Assembly: GCA_034190085.1 (NCBI GenBank)
Contig: JAXHTS010000049.1
Span: 1-64,000 of the forward strand
Direction of reading: 5' to 3'
Length of the DNA: 64,000 nucleotides
Source of the DNA: Spirochaetota bacterium
GTDB taxonomy: Bacteria > Spirochaetota > UBA4802 > JAFGDQ01
Shown: positions 18,387-27,524 of the stretch, piece by piece
Position numbering within the stretch: position 1 is the stretch's first letter
Layout of the letters: each line of letters opens with the position of its first letter
Translations under genes and position numbers: made by a program
The notes under the pieces: generated by a model
Databases searched by the model: none
What the model was told of the DNA's origin: nothing
The model's input: only the letters and a program-made list of their open reading frames with translations

Positions 18387-18728
18387 ATGGAAATCAAACT
18401 TTTTTATATTATGGGAAAAATTCATGGATATGTTGTTTTTGTTAATAAAAAAAATGATCATGCTGTTATAAATAACGCAAAACTTAAGTTAACCTTTTAC
18501 AGTAAAATATTCATATCCGGGAGGAAGACTTTATTCATTAGTATTACAAAGGAATATTTTAAAAAGTTATTTATAGAAAGAGGTGATAATATTATAGCAT
18601 TTCCTATTAATAGCATCAATTATCGAAAAGTCCTAGCATACCGAAAATCATTTACGAAAGGTACTTCGATCCAAGTTAAGGCTGAGTGTTCCCAACTCAG
18701 GGCAAGTACACTTCTTTACATATATTAG
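18387..18728 (+). CDS. C-terminal part of the frameshifted coiled-coil protein
   Basis: This frame is open from about 18300 to 18728. Before the ATG at 18387 it encodes VVDSEELSNNQLDDHLVSD, a natural continuation of the upstream coiled coil. The ATG-to-stop part (113 aa) contains a compact beta-like region (GKIHGYVVFVNKKNDHAVIN, KIFISGRKTLFISITKEYF, IIAFPINSINYRKVLAY). I do not recognise the family. It probably represents the second half of one gene split by a single-base loss, either a real mutation or a sequence error. A separate start at 18387 has no ribosome site. Confidence 0.45.
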   Translation: MEIKLFYIMGKIHGYVVFVNKKNDHAVINNAKLKLTFYSKIFISGRKTLFISITKEYFKKLFIERGDNIIAFPINSINYRKVLAYRKSFTKGTSIQVKAECSQLRASTLLYIY

Positions 18729-18789
18729 CACATATCAAGATTTGCAACTATGACACAAAAGGGATTCAAGACAGGTTCATGAATTATAT

Positions 18790-19824
18790 TTATAAGGTTG
18801 TTTCTTTATCATTATTCGTGGTAGTATTGAAGCCGTCCTTTTTATGGTAGAGGTTTTTGATTGATGATATCTTTTTGAAGATGAGTGAAATAGGTATTAT
18901 TTTTCCAAAAACTGTATAGAAGAGTATTCCAAAAATAAATATTAATACTGTAAATAATAACAGCTCTTTTTGAGGTTTAATAATAATTAAGGCGAAAATA
19001 AATTGGACTAACAGAATTATATATAAGAATCGTGCAATAAACAAACGTTTTAATATGTTGATAACATAAGCTCCAATTGGCGCACCAATAACAACCACAG
19101 GAATGCATACTAACCAATAATTAAACTCCTCTATCCCAAAATCTCTGATTATAAGTAAATGAATTAGGAATCCCATAATGGAATTGGTCGCCATTATAAT
19201 AACACTTGTAGGCGTGGCTATCTTTTCCGAGAGTCTGAAGCGCAGGGTGACATATGAGAAGGTAACAATATCAATACCACTACCGAGTATTGATGTTAAT
19301 ATACCTCCAAAGGTGCTGGTTAAGATTAAGTAATATTTTTCTTTGCGATCCAATTTCGGTAGGCTATTCACTACTTTGCTCTTTTTTATATGGTTTAGAT
19401 AAAAAAGAACAAATGCGAAACTCAACCAAAAAGAGAAAAAAAGCATTTTCATATAAGAAGGGAAGACGTAGGGAGCAATTAGCAATGTCCCGATTATAAT
19501 ACCGCCAAATCCACCAGCGCTTCCAAGAATTAGATAATTTTTCTCAATTGGAATATTTCTCTTTAAGATAATATAGGAGGCGGTTGTCATGCCAATACTC
19601 TGAATTGCTAAACTGAAATTTCTGGCCACCTCAGGTGATATGTTATATATGAGTGTCATTACAGGAAAAGCGACTGCCCCGCCACCCTCTGAGCTTGCTC
19701 CAGCGATAAAAGAACCCAATATCATTGTTACTGACATAAACCAACCAGAATCGAATAAATGCCACTGGTCAGCGTAAAACATATATGATAACCATATAAT
19801 TATAATAGTAATAATTAAACGCAT
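18790..19824 (-). CDS. TauE/SafE (TSUP) family permease
   Basis: The 344 residues include about eight to nine hydrophobic segments. The first conserved loop reads FIAGASSEGGGAVAFPVMTLIY and a second GG-rich loop reads STFGGILTSILGSGIDIVTF, the two signature repeats of the TauE/SafE family. Members move sulfite, sulfoacetate or related organic anions across the inner membrane, often for export. The C-terminal tail (KDGFNTTTNNDKE) is polar. No sulfur-metabolism gene is adjacent, so the substrate is unknown. A 12-bp inverted repeat at 19880-19921 lies upstream and might be an operator. Confidence 0.88.
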   Translation of the reverse strand: MRLIITIIIIWLSYMFYADQWHLFDSGWFMSVTMILGSFIAGASSEGGGAVAFPVMTLIYNISPEVARNFSLAIQSIGMTTASYIILKRNIPIEKNYLILGSAGGFGGIIIGTLLIAPYVFPSYMKMLFFSFWLSFAFVLFYLNHIKKSKVVNSLPKLDRKEKYYLILTSTFGGILTSILGSGIDIVTFSYVTLRFRLSEKIATPTSVIIMATNSIMGFLIHLLIIRDFGIEEFNYWLVCIPVVVIGAPIGAYVINILKRLFIARFLYIILLVQFIFALIIIKPQKELLLFTVLIFIFGILFYTVFGKIIPISLIFKKISSIKNLYHKKDGFNTTTNNDKETTL

Positions 19825-20277
19825 GATAATTTATATTATATTACATTCTTTATGTAGTTGCAAGGTTTCTTTATTATTGCACTGTGCCAATTATTTTGAT
19901 TCCAGTTGTATTGGCACAATGAGGAAATCTGGGAATTTATTAAAAATTTACTATATACCTTTACACAAACCAATTATACAAAAAAGTGCAGATAATATTG
20001 CTTTATCTATAAGAAATGTGTATCTTATAAGAAAGATATCGGTTACTCATATAGTAAGGTAAACTAATATTCTTTCTTCAAAAAATAATAGTTATTGTAT
20101 TTTTTATTTGCAAAAAAATGATAAATATACAATCTCAGCTAAGTTGTATCATTTTACATACATATTTTTGATATTTCACTGATACATTCTATAAGACTAA
20201 AATGACCAATTTTATAATGTTTGATCATTTTGTAACAATCTTGTTAAGTGTATGGTAATAGATAAGGAGGCGCCATT
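19825..20277. other. Intergenic region between divergent genes, with a 12-bp inverted repeat
   Basis: CACTGTGCCAAT (19880-19891) and ATTGGCACAATG (19910-19921) pair with one G-T, about 55-100 bp before the TSUP start codon. No gene is supported; a 79-codon plus-strand frame over the repeat has no ribosome site and no coding character. The ribosome site AAGGAGG at about 20264-20270 serves the giant lipoprotein gene. Confidence 0.5.
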
Positions 20278-23200
20278 ATGAAAAGATATAGTAGAATAAT
20301 TATAACCATTTCCATTGCTTGTTCATTCGCTTTGGTTCTCAGTTGCAGTGATGACAGCGGGAGCAGTCATCCTTACTTCCCTGGGGATGTCACAGCTCCA
20401 ACATCAACAGTAAATCCACCTAGTGGAGCGACAATAAACAATATACAAAAAATTGTCCTAACCTTTAGTGAGTCTATGGATACAGGCACACTCGTGCTTG
20501 GCGGATCGATGCAATCTGAGAGTGATGGTGGATCATGGCTGAATGTGACTAACGAAAACGATACACTAACAATTAGCCCGGATACAAGCTGGTCAGAGGT
20601 TGTCGGGGCAACCCTGACCATAGACTGTGACGATTTGGGCGGTAACAGCATAGACACAATTAGCTTATCCTATGACGTGGATGCGACTGCGTCTACAATT
20701 ACAATTGTATCGCCGGATAATGATTCAATTATTAGGACTAGCCAAAAGATAGTGATAACCTTTAGTGAAATTATGGATACAGGCACACTCGTGCTTGGCG
20801 GATCAATGGAATCTGAGGGTGATGGCGGTGTGTGGACTGACGCTGATTCCATCTTAACAATAAGTCCAAATCCCACATGGACGGATGGGAGCGGAAGAAC
20901 GTTGACAATAGATTGTGATGATCTTGTAGGGAACAGCGTTGCTACAATTAGCTTAACCTATAACGTTGATGCGGCTGTGCCAACAGTTATAAGTGTATCC
21001 CCAACTAGCGACTTAATTATTCTCACCAGTCAGACGATAGTGATTACCTTCAGTGAGTCTATGGACACAGGCACGCTCGTGCTTGGTGGATCAATGGAAT
21101 CTGAGGGTGATGGCGGATCATGGTCAAACGATACCTTCGATAATGATACGCTTACTATAAGCCCAGGAAGTGAATGGACTGTAGGAGAAGGTAGAACTCT
21201 AACAATAGTTTGTCGAGACCTTGTCGGCAACCAGCTTTCTACCCTTAGCTTAAGCTATCAAGTGCTGGATGTGGAGGGTATAATCTATGTTAGTGATGCT
21301 AATGGAGACGACGGTTATCCCGGCAGCATTGCTCAACCCAAGAAGACCATACAGGCTGGCATTGATGAGGCAGACGCTCTGTACAGCATTGCCGCGGTTA
21401 TGGTTGCGAAAGGCACCTATAGCAAAGATTACTATAACGATGGAGCGCCCGTTGTTACTTTGATAGAGGGAGTGTCAATATATGGAGGTTATTCCAATGA
21501 CTTTACTGAAAGGGATACTGATCTTCATAAGACAATTCTGGAGGATACAAGCGCTGCCGGCGGTATATCTAATATCCCCAATAGAGCTGTATATGGAGAT
21601 GGGAGCATATCTAATGCCACGGTAGTTGACGGATTTACCATAAATGGCGGGGGGGGAAATCACTCATCTGCTGTATTCAATAATAATGGCGCTTCGCCTA
21701 CAATTACAAACAATAGAATAAATGGTGGAGTGATTAATAACACATCTGCCATAATAAATAATAATGGCGCTTCTCCAATTATTACAAACAATATAATAGA
21801 TGGCGGAAGCGGTAATTATAGTTTTGGTATTAGAAATTTTAACTCTTCCTCGCCAGTTATATATTACAATGCTTTGATCACTGGTGGAATTGGAAATACA
21901 TCTCACGGTATAAACAATACTTCCTCGTCACCAGAGATCTTGAACAACACAATCGAAGGTGGTGACGGCGTTGGTGGATATTCCTACGGTATATATAATC
22001 AATCATCCTCTTCGCCTACTATTCGGAACAATATGATTGACGGAGGGAACGGAAGTGTCCTTGCTTTCGGCATACGAAATCTATCATCATCACCAACGAT
22101 ACAGAATAATACAATATATGGCGGAAACTCAACCAATTCATTCGGCATTGAAAATTCCTCCCTATCTTCCCCTGATATACAAAATAATACCATAGATGGA
22201 GGAGATGGAGGTACTTCTATTGGCATCAATATTGAATCTTTAGCATCAGATCATCCTTCACCAAGGATTGAGAATAACATCATCTTTACATCAGGGGGGT
22301 CAAATAGACGTGGTATTAATGAGCAGGATGCAGATGCAGATCCCGCAACCCTTCGTAACAATGACATCTTCGATTGCCCAACTGCGCTCTATTATGATGA
22401 ACATACAACTGCTGTGAATGATCTTGATAGTACTATAGTCTCTACTGATGAGGGAAGTGGGACATTGGGCTCCTGGAGTAATGTCAGTGTTGATCCAGAA
22501 TTTGCAGACAGGGCAGGGGGTGACCTGCATTTAACCGCATCATCACCTGTTTCTGTGACAGCGGGAGGTTTAGATCTGTCTGGAGAGTTCGTCACTGACA
22601 AGGATGGAAATAATAGGACTGCCCCCTGGTCAATCGGCGCATACGAGTATGGGGCAACCATATATGTAAGTCAAAGCCTTGGCAATGATGCTTATCCAGG
22701 AACCATGGCTCAACCGAAAAAGACGATACAGGCGGGAATTGATGAAGCGTACACTCTATACAGCATTGCCGCGGTTGTGGTTGCGGAAGGTACCTATAGC
22801 AAAGATTACAACGATGAAGGAACGCCCGTTGTAACTCTGCAGGAGGGGGTGTCAATATATGGAGGTTATTCCAATGACTTTACTGAAAGGGATATTGCTC
22901 TTTATGAGACTATCATTGAGGATACTAGCATAAGCGGCGGTCCAGAATATAACAATCCTAACAGAGCAGTATTTGGAGATGCAGGCATATCGAATGGTAC
23001 TGTTGTTGATGGTTTTACCATAATCGGTGGTAGCGGAGATTACACATCAGCCATATTCAATGATGCTGGTTCTTCACCAACTATTCGAAATAATAATATA
23101 ACAGGAGGCACTGGCAGCATCCGTTCTTATGGTATTTGCAATGATTATGGCAATTCCTCAACAGTGATTCAAAATAATATAATACATGGCGGTGAAGGTG

Positions 23201-24006
23201 GAGACATTTCTGAGGGTATTGCTAATTTCGGATCCACGTCGACAATCAATGACAATACAATTGATGGCGGAAACGGGAACGAATCCAGGGGAATATCCAT
23301 GAATTTCTCTTCATTAATGTCAATTGAGCGCAACATAATAAAGGGAGGGGATGGATCCAACTACTCTAAAGGTGTTTCAATTAGTGACTCATCCTCTATT
23401 ATCTTACGGAATAATGTCATTGAAGGCGGCAGTATTGGGAATAATTCATATGGTGTTGATATCGGTTACAATAGCACAGCGACTATGCAGAACAATACAA
23501 TAAATGCAGGCAGCGGAAGCGCAATGGCATATGGCATCCGTATTGGTTCCAATACTACACCGACGATAGAGAATAACATAATCCTATCATCCGTAAGTTC
23601 AAACGGATATGGAATATTTGAAATTACCCCCGGCTCTGATCCAGCCTCCCTACGCAACAACAATATTTTCGATTGTCCAACAGCGCTGTATCATGATCAT
23701 GATACAGCATTGAATATGAAAGGTGTAGATGGCGGGAACTTTACAGAGAACGAGAATGGCACTGGCACGGCACTTGCAACACCTACAGGAAGCGGAAATA
23801 TTTCAGAGGATATTTCGGATTACTTAGATGCTGAATACAGGTTTGATGATATTATTGGCCCACTTCATCTATCAGACTTTGATTTTGATACTAACGGTCT
23901 TGATGGAGACGCCCTTGGATGGGGTTTTGGTGCAGACAGAGACGGAGCAAGCAGGACAGGCAATGGTGCTATTGGATGGTCAATCGGCGCATACGAATAT
24001 GACTGA
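20278..24006 (+). CDS. Giant lipoprotein: three Ig-like domains and two right-handed beta-helices
   Basis: The 1242-residue protein starts with a lipoprotein signal (ALVLSC, Cys at about 23). Residues about 38-330 are three Ig-like domains of the same SbsA/Big_5 type as in the gene at 2869-6384 (ITFSESMDTGTLVLGGSM, GRTLTIDCDDLVGNS). Residues about 335-795 and 796-1242 are two similar halves. Each starts with a DUF1565-like entry (IYVSDANGDDGYPG, AQPKKTIQAGIDEA, VSIYGGYSNDFTERD) and continues as a beta-helix of short turns (SPTIxNNxIxGG). Each ends in SIGAYEY. A DxDGxxR-type tail (DKDGNNRTAPWSIG) recurs. The protein is probably displayed on the cell surface and bound to a polysaccharide or adhesion target; that is inferred. 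AAGGAGG 8 bp before the ATG is an ideal ribosome site. Confidence 0.88.
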   Translation: MKRYSRIIITISIACSFALVLSCSDDSGSSHPYFPGDVTAPTSTVNPPSGATINNIQKIVLTFSESMDTGTLVLGGSMQSESDGGSWLNVTNENDTLTISPDTSWSEVVGATLTIDCDDLGGNSIDTISLSYDVDATASTITIVSPDNDSIIRTSQKIVITFSEIMDTGTLVLGGSMESEGDGGVWTDADSILTISPNPTWTDGSGRTLTIDCDDLVGNSVATISLTYNVDAAVPTVISVSPTSDLIILTSQTIVITFSESMDTGTLVLGGSMESEGDGGSWSNDTFDNDTLTISPGSEWTVGEGRTLTIVCRDLVGNQLSTLSLSYQVLDVEGIIYVSDANGDDGYPGSIAQPKKTIQAGIDEADALYSIAAVMVAKGTYSKDYYNDGAPVVTLIEGVSIYGGYSNDFTERDTDLHKTILEDTSAAGGISNIPNRAVYGDGSISNATVVDGFTINGGGGNHSSAVFNNNGASPTITNNRINGGVINNTSAIINNNGASPIITNNIIDGGSGNYSFGIRNFNSSSPVIYYNALITGGIGNTSHGINNTSSSPEILNNTIEGGDGVGGYSYGIYNQSSSSPTIRNNMIDGGNGSVLAFGIRNLSSSPTIQNNTIYGGNSTNSFGIENSSLSSPDIQNNTIDGGDGGTSIGINIESLASDHPSPRIENNIIFTSGGSNRRGINEQDADADPATLRNNDIFDCPTALYYDEHTTAVNDLDSTIVSTDEGSGTLGSWSNVSVDPEFADRAGGDLHLTASSPVSVTAGGLDLSGEFVTDKDGNNRTAPWSIGAYEYGATIYVSQSLGNDAYPGTMAQPKKTIQAGIDEAYTLYSIAAVVVAEGTYSKDYNDEGTPVVTLQEGVSIYGGYSNDFTERDIALYETIIEDTSISGGPEYNNPNRAVFGDAGISNGTVVDGFTIIGGSGDYTSAIFNDAGSSPTIRNNNITGGTGSIRSYGICNDYGNSSTVIQNNIIHGGEGGDISEGIANFGSTSTINDNTIDGGNGNESRGISMNFSSLMSIERNIIKGGDGSNYSKGVSISDSSSIILRNNVIEGGSIGNNSYGVDIGYNSTATMQNNTINAGSGSAMAYGIRIGSNTTPTIENNIILSSVSSNGYGIFEITPGSDPASLRNNNIFDCPTALYHDHDTALNMKGVDGGNFTENENGTGTALATPTGSGNISEDISDYLDAEYRFDDIIGPLHLSDFDFDTNGLDGDALGWGFGADRDGASRTGNGAIGWSIGAYEYD
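21280..24003 (+). repeat. Internal tandem duplication of the beta-helix half (offset 1377 bp)
   Basis: Bases 21472-21517 and 22849-22894 are identical over 46 bp, and nearby stretches (for example TACAGCATTGCCGCGGTT) also match. The two halves of the gene are therefore copies offset by 1377 bp (459 codons). The turns in between have diverged, so identity is concentrated at the entry and exit caps. Similarly, 20475-20507 and 20772-20804 in the Ig region are identical over 33 bp. Confidence 0.85.
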
Positions 24007-24214
24007 TGCAGAATAAGGGTCTATAAAGCAGAAGCAACTAATTTCGCCATAGACTTGTTTTTTTAATCGATATTTAGTCAGCTATTCCACGTTTAAATCA
24101 TTGTCATCCGGGTTTTTCCTGGTTATCTGAATATTTCTTATCGGTATCCCAGATGCCTGCTGAATACTCGTCAGCGATGGTTGTAAGTTTATTTCTTTAC
24201 TGCAAATGCAGACT

Positions 24215-25066
24215 TCATTGAGAAAAAAATAAATCTATGTATTCTTTCAATGATGTCGCATATTCAAGTTTGATTTTCGTCTCCAAAGCCCAAGTTGAGG
24301 TGGGATATATTTTTAGTGTGTTTATAAAATAATATTCAGCTTCTGAAATCAACAGGGTTGCATAATCCCTTTTGAAGTAACCGCGATTATGTCTATCATA
24401 AAAAATTTCTTTGTGGGAGTAATGGAGAGCATCATCTCCATTTTTATACATCCTGTATGCTTCTACATCAATGATGTTATCATAGGAGTCCAGAATATTC
24501 AGACATTCTGAGGATTTATAGAAATTGAATATCATTCTGCCAAATATATCAAAGTGTTCAATAAATTCCTCATCATTAGTTTGCTTTGCGAGATTCATTA
24601 AAGTATGATAACATTTCCTTAGAGAGAAAGCGACATTATTAAACTGCGCCCTGTTAGATATCTGTTCCCGCTGAACCAGATTGTCAAGACCATATTGAAA
24701 ATATCGATATAGAGCTTCTTTGGCCGATTCTCTTATTTTTACAAACTGCTCTGTCAATATCTCAAACTTGACATCATCTTCAATTTCAGGTTCTTCCTTT
24801 TGGGTCTCCTTGAAACCCTTCTCAGTCTCTTTGTCATCATAGTATTTATTCCCATTTACATTTGCGTCCCCAAATCGTTGGCTTAGAATTGTTGTATAGG
24901 CGATATTTAGGTCACACATGACTCTTGTCGCCCATTGAACCCTGTCTGGATTTTTATCAGGATGATACTTATGCGCAAGCCGTTTAAAGGCGCTAGTGAT
25001 CTCTTCATTTGGTGCGCATTCAGGAAGCTCAAGGAGTTTATAACAATCGCATATTTCCATTGACAT
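24215..25066 (-). CDS. J-domain (DnaJ-like) protein with a unique C-terminal region
   Basis: Residues 6-65 form a J-domain with the essential HPD at 35-37 (LAHKYHPDKNPDRV), so it should stimulate an Hsp70. An acidic linker (about 80-105) leads to a 180-residue helical region unlike DnaJ: there is no Gly/Phe region, no zinc fingers and no C-terminal substrate domain. The C-terminal part (AEYYFINTLKIYPTSTWALE) looks TPR-like. It is a specialised J-protein of unknown client. The TPR protein upstream, in the same direction, is a likely partner. The start is at 25066; the ATG two codons in (MEICDCYK) is equally possible. Confidence 0.82.
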   Translation of the reverse strand: MSMEICDCYKLLELPECAPNEEITSAFKRLAHKYHPDKNPDRVQWATRVMCDLNIAYTTILSQRFGDANVNGNKYYDDKETEKGFKETQKEEPEIEDDVKFEILTEQFVKIRESAKEALYRYFQYGLDNLVQREQISNRAQFNNVAFSLRKCYHTLMNLAKQTNDEEFIEHFDIFGRMIFNFYKSSECLNILDSYDNIIDVEAYRMYKNGDDALHYSHKEIFYDRHNRGYFKRDYATLLISEAEYYFINTLKIYPTSTWALETKIKLEYATSLKEYIDLFFSQ

Positions 25067-25154
25067 ATATCAAATCTTTAGATGAGTAAATCCAAATGTG
25101 AAATAACTCTTATTAGCTTGTTGATAAGCTTATTCAATTGATGCATATAAAAGC

Positions 25155-25832
25155 CTATTTAATAATATCTTTTTCCAGTTTCTCAATGTTTTTTCTGGTA
25201 AGCTGGCTCTTCCTATCTTCATTCATCTCCTCATAAAGGATCAATGATCTCTTATACCATTCCAATGCTTTCGGGAAATCGCCTTTCATCCCATAAATAT
25301 ATGCAATGTTGCCATATTGATCTGCGATTCCCACTTTGTGCCCTATCTCTTCAATAATTGCCAGCGCTTCCTCATATATCTCTAAGGCTTCGTCATAGTC
25401 TCCCTTATCTCTAAGGGCAGATCCAATGTTGCCTAACTGATCCACTACATCCTTTGTATCTCCTTTTGATTTAAAGAAGTCCAGTGTAATTTGAAAACAA
25501 TCAATAGCTTCATCAAGCCTTTTCTGTCGAGCATATATCAATCCCATGTTATTCATAACCATAGCATAGGCTTGTTTATTATCTAAATCCTTCAGTATCA
25601 AAAGTAGGGATTTATAATATTCGATTGCCTTATTGGAATTGTTTGTGATTAAATGTACGCTTGCAAGTCGTTCCAACATCACAGCCTGGTTTTGCTTGTC
25701 ATTCAACGATGAATATATCTTGAGAGCCTCAGCAAAGGATTGAATAGCAAGATCGTGCTTGCCGTCATTCAGGTATGATTCACCTTTTTCGCTTAATAGC
25801 CTTGCCTTCCCTTCATCATTTTCATGAGTCAA
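25155..25832 (-). CDS. Tetratricopeptide-repeat protein
   Basis: About five consecutive 40-residue TPR units of the Rapsyn/LGN-like long type fill the protein (for example LAIQSFAEALKIYSSLND, AMVMNNMGLIYARQKRLDE, LGNIGSALRDKGDYDEAL, YGNIAYIYGMKGDFPKAL). There is no signal peptide, so it is probably a cytoplasmic scaffold. Consensus GGAGGTG lies just upstream of the TTG at 25832, so I prefer that start (MTHENDEG) to the ATG at 25850, whose first codons contain the ribosome site itself. It is followed 88 bp downstream by the J-domain gene and is probably co-transcribed with it. Confidence 0.82.
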   Translation of the reverse strand: MTHENDEGKARLLSEKGESYLNDGKHDLAIQSFAEALKIYSSLNDKQNQAVMLERLASVHLITNNSNKAIEYYKSLLLILKDLDNKQAYAMVMNNMGLIYARQKRLDEAIDCFQITLDFFKSKGDTKDVVDQLGNIGSALRDKGDYDEALEIYEEALAIIEEIGHKVGIADQYGNIAYIYGMKGDFPKALEWYKRSLILYEEMNEDRKSQLTRKNIEKLEKDIIK

Positions 25833-25850
25833 TTTAACACACCTCCACAT

Positions 25851-26415
25851 TTTAATCTTGATAGAAAAATATTTTATTATTGATACTAAATATTATTTGT
25901 ATTGAAATATATTATTATCATAATGATGTATAAATGACCAATTTAATCTCAGGAATTACTATGTTGGCATTTCGAGAGACATAAAGAATAATGTTTCAAC
26001 TCCTCTTTATATTTTGAAGCAATGAGTAAGTGAGTCATGATTTTTTATTATGATACAATCTATCAATAGGTTTCATGAGAAAGAACTATCGAATTTAGAT
26101 TATCAATAAATAAGACTCTTCATTTTTTGAAAATACATTAATTCAAGCTGTAAGATAACCATGGAAGGATTAGCTTATTAAAATGATTTGCATTTGTGCA
26201 TAAATACTCAACTCTGTTGAGTTTTTAATATAATTACAGATGATTAAAAAATTGTCAATTAAAAGATTACTTTCAATATTCACTATCTGTGGGACTATTA
26301 GCCCTATCATGTTAGTTAAAAGTAAGAAAGTGTAGCAATATTGTTAGGAACATTGTTGTCATAATCTCACTTTCTGAAATTATAGCATAGATTTATGCTT
26401 AGGAGTGTGTATTAC
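25851..26415. other. 565-bp AT-rich intergenic region between divergent genes
   Basis: No gene is supported. AGAAAGTG and CACTTTCT (around 26325-26375) form an 8-bp inverted repeat with a 35-bp spacer, just before the Mut7-C gene. No clear promoter could be chosen. Confidence 0.4.
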
Positions 26416-27174
26416 ATGTATAGGGTTGTTATTAGATTTTACGAAGAGTTAAACGATCTCATCTCGAAGGAGAAGAGAAAATCTGATATTGAGTTTTCTT
26501 TTTCTGGAAGACGGTCGATCAAGGACTTAATAGAATCATTTGGGGTTCCTCATGTTGAGGTTGATCTTATACTCGTGAATCAGGCATCAGTCGATTTCTC
26601 ATACATCGTGAGGGATGGGGATAGAATAAGCGTGTATCCTGTATTCGAGACATTCCCAATTGATGGTGTTACTCGCCTTCGTGCATCGCCCTTGAGGAAT
26701 TTGAGATTTGTTTTTGACGTACACTTGAGAAAGCTGGCAAGAAGGATGAGGCTTTTAGGGTTTGATGTCTACTATGAGGATGGCATAGAAGACTCTGAGC
26801 TTGTGCGAATATCATACCAGGAAAAAAGAATTCTGCTTACAAGGGACAGACAGCTATTGATGCGAAGGAGTGTTTCAAGGGGGCTTTATATCCGAAATAC
26901 AGATCCTAATAGACAGATGCTTGAGATCGTAAATCGTCTTCATCTTAGGAGTCTGTGCAAACCTTTTACGAGGTGTATTGAGTGTAATGGAGAGATAAGG
27001 GATTTATTGCTTGATGGAGATGATTTCAAGGAGAGGATGCATAGGATTCCTGAGGGTGTCCTTCTCTGGTGTATAGAATTTAGTCAATGCGCATCCTGTG
27101 ATAGGATATATTGGAAGGGCAGTCATTATGAGAAACTAAGAGCAATCGTAGATAGTATAATAAACGCTGAGTAG
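26416..27174 (+). CDS. Ub-Mut7-C protein: ubiquitin-like domain fused to a Mut7-C (PIN-like) RNase domain
   Basis: The N-terminal 75 residues are a ubiquitin/MoaD-like fold (VVIRFYEELNDLI, FGVPHVEVDLILVN, DRISVYPVF). Residues about 95-245 are a Mut7-C domain: FVFDVHLRKLARRMRLLGFDVYYE with the conserved Asp and DxxLxxLAxxLRxxGxD-like pattern, ILLTRDRQLL, and a zinc-ribbon-like CIECNG...CASCDRIYWKGSHYEK. It is probably a single-strand ribonuclease. The ubiquitin-like domain has no terminal GG and is joined directly. I start at 26416 because AGGAG lies 11 bp upstream; an ATG at 26395 lies before that site. Monocistronic by appearance. Confidence 0.85.
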   Translation: MYRVVIRFYEELNDLISKEKRKSDIEFSFSGRRSIKDLIESFGVPHVEVDLILVNQASVDFSYIVRDGDRISVYPVFETFPIDGVTRLRASPLRNLRFVFDVHLRKLARRMRLLGFDVYYEDGIEDSELVRISYQEKRILLTRDRQLLMRRSVSRGLYIRNTDPNRQMLEIVNRLHLRSLCKPFTRCIECNGEIRDLLLDGDDFKERMHRIPEGVLLWCIEFSQCASCDRIYWKGSHYEKLRAIVDSIINAE

Positions 27175-27524
27175 GTCTATTTGAAGATGGATAAAAAATG
27201 TTTGTAAGTCTCGGATAAATATTGCGCCGCTCACTTATCGGGAGAAGACTATGGCATTTGTTTGGAAGTTAAGGAAATTGATCCCGCAATTTTTTTTTAG
27301 CTTGACCTTGTCCCTGATTTCCTTCGTTTATCATGATAAGTATATTAATTTTCAAATTATTTATCTCAAGAGCAAGGCAATATTCACACCAATGCTGATG
27401 AGAAGATCGCTCAATTCAGGTTGAAGGTTATAGATGATGGCTTATCCACAGAATTGATGTGACAGAAATATTGTGATAATATTATTATATATTTATTAGA
27501 TATGATTCTACCTTAGGTTATTAT
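27175..27524. other. Intergenic region with a doubtful 57-aa frame
   Basis: A frame at 27251-27424 (MAFVWKLRKLIPQFFFSLTL...) follows GGGAGAAG at short spacing. Another frame across 27340-27462 reads QEQGNIHTNADEKIAQFRLK. Neither is recognisable, and they compete over the same bases, so I do not call a gene. This may be decayed coding sequence. Confidence 0.35.

Noticed and set aside
19823-20062. 79-codon plus-strand frame upstream of the TauE/SafE gene
   Set aside because: No ribosome site, hydrophobic by AT bias, and crossed by an inverted repeat.
20278-24006. CRISPR-like or satellite array
   Set aside because: The repeats are coding, in frame and correspond to Ig domains and beta-helix turns.
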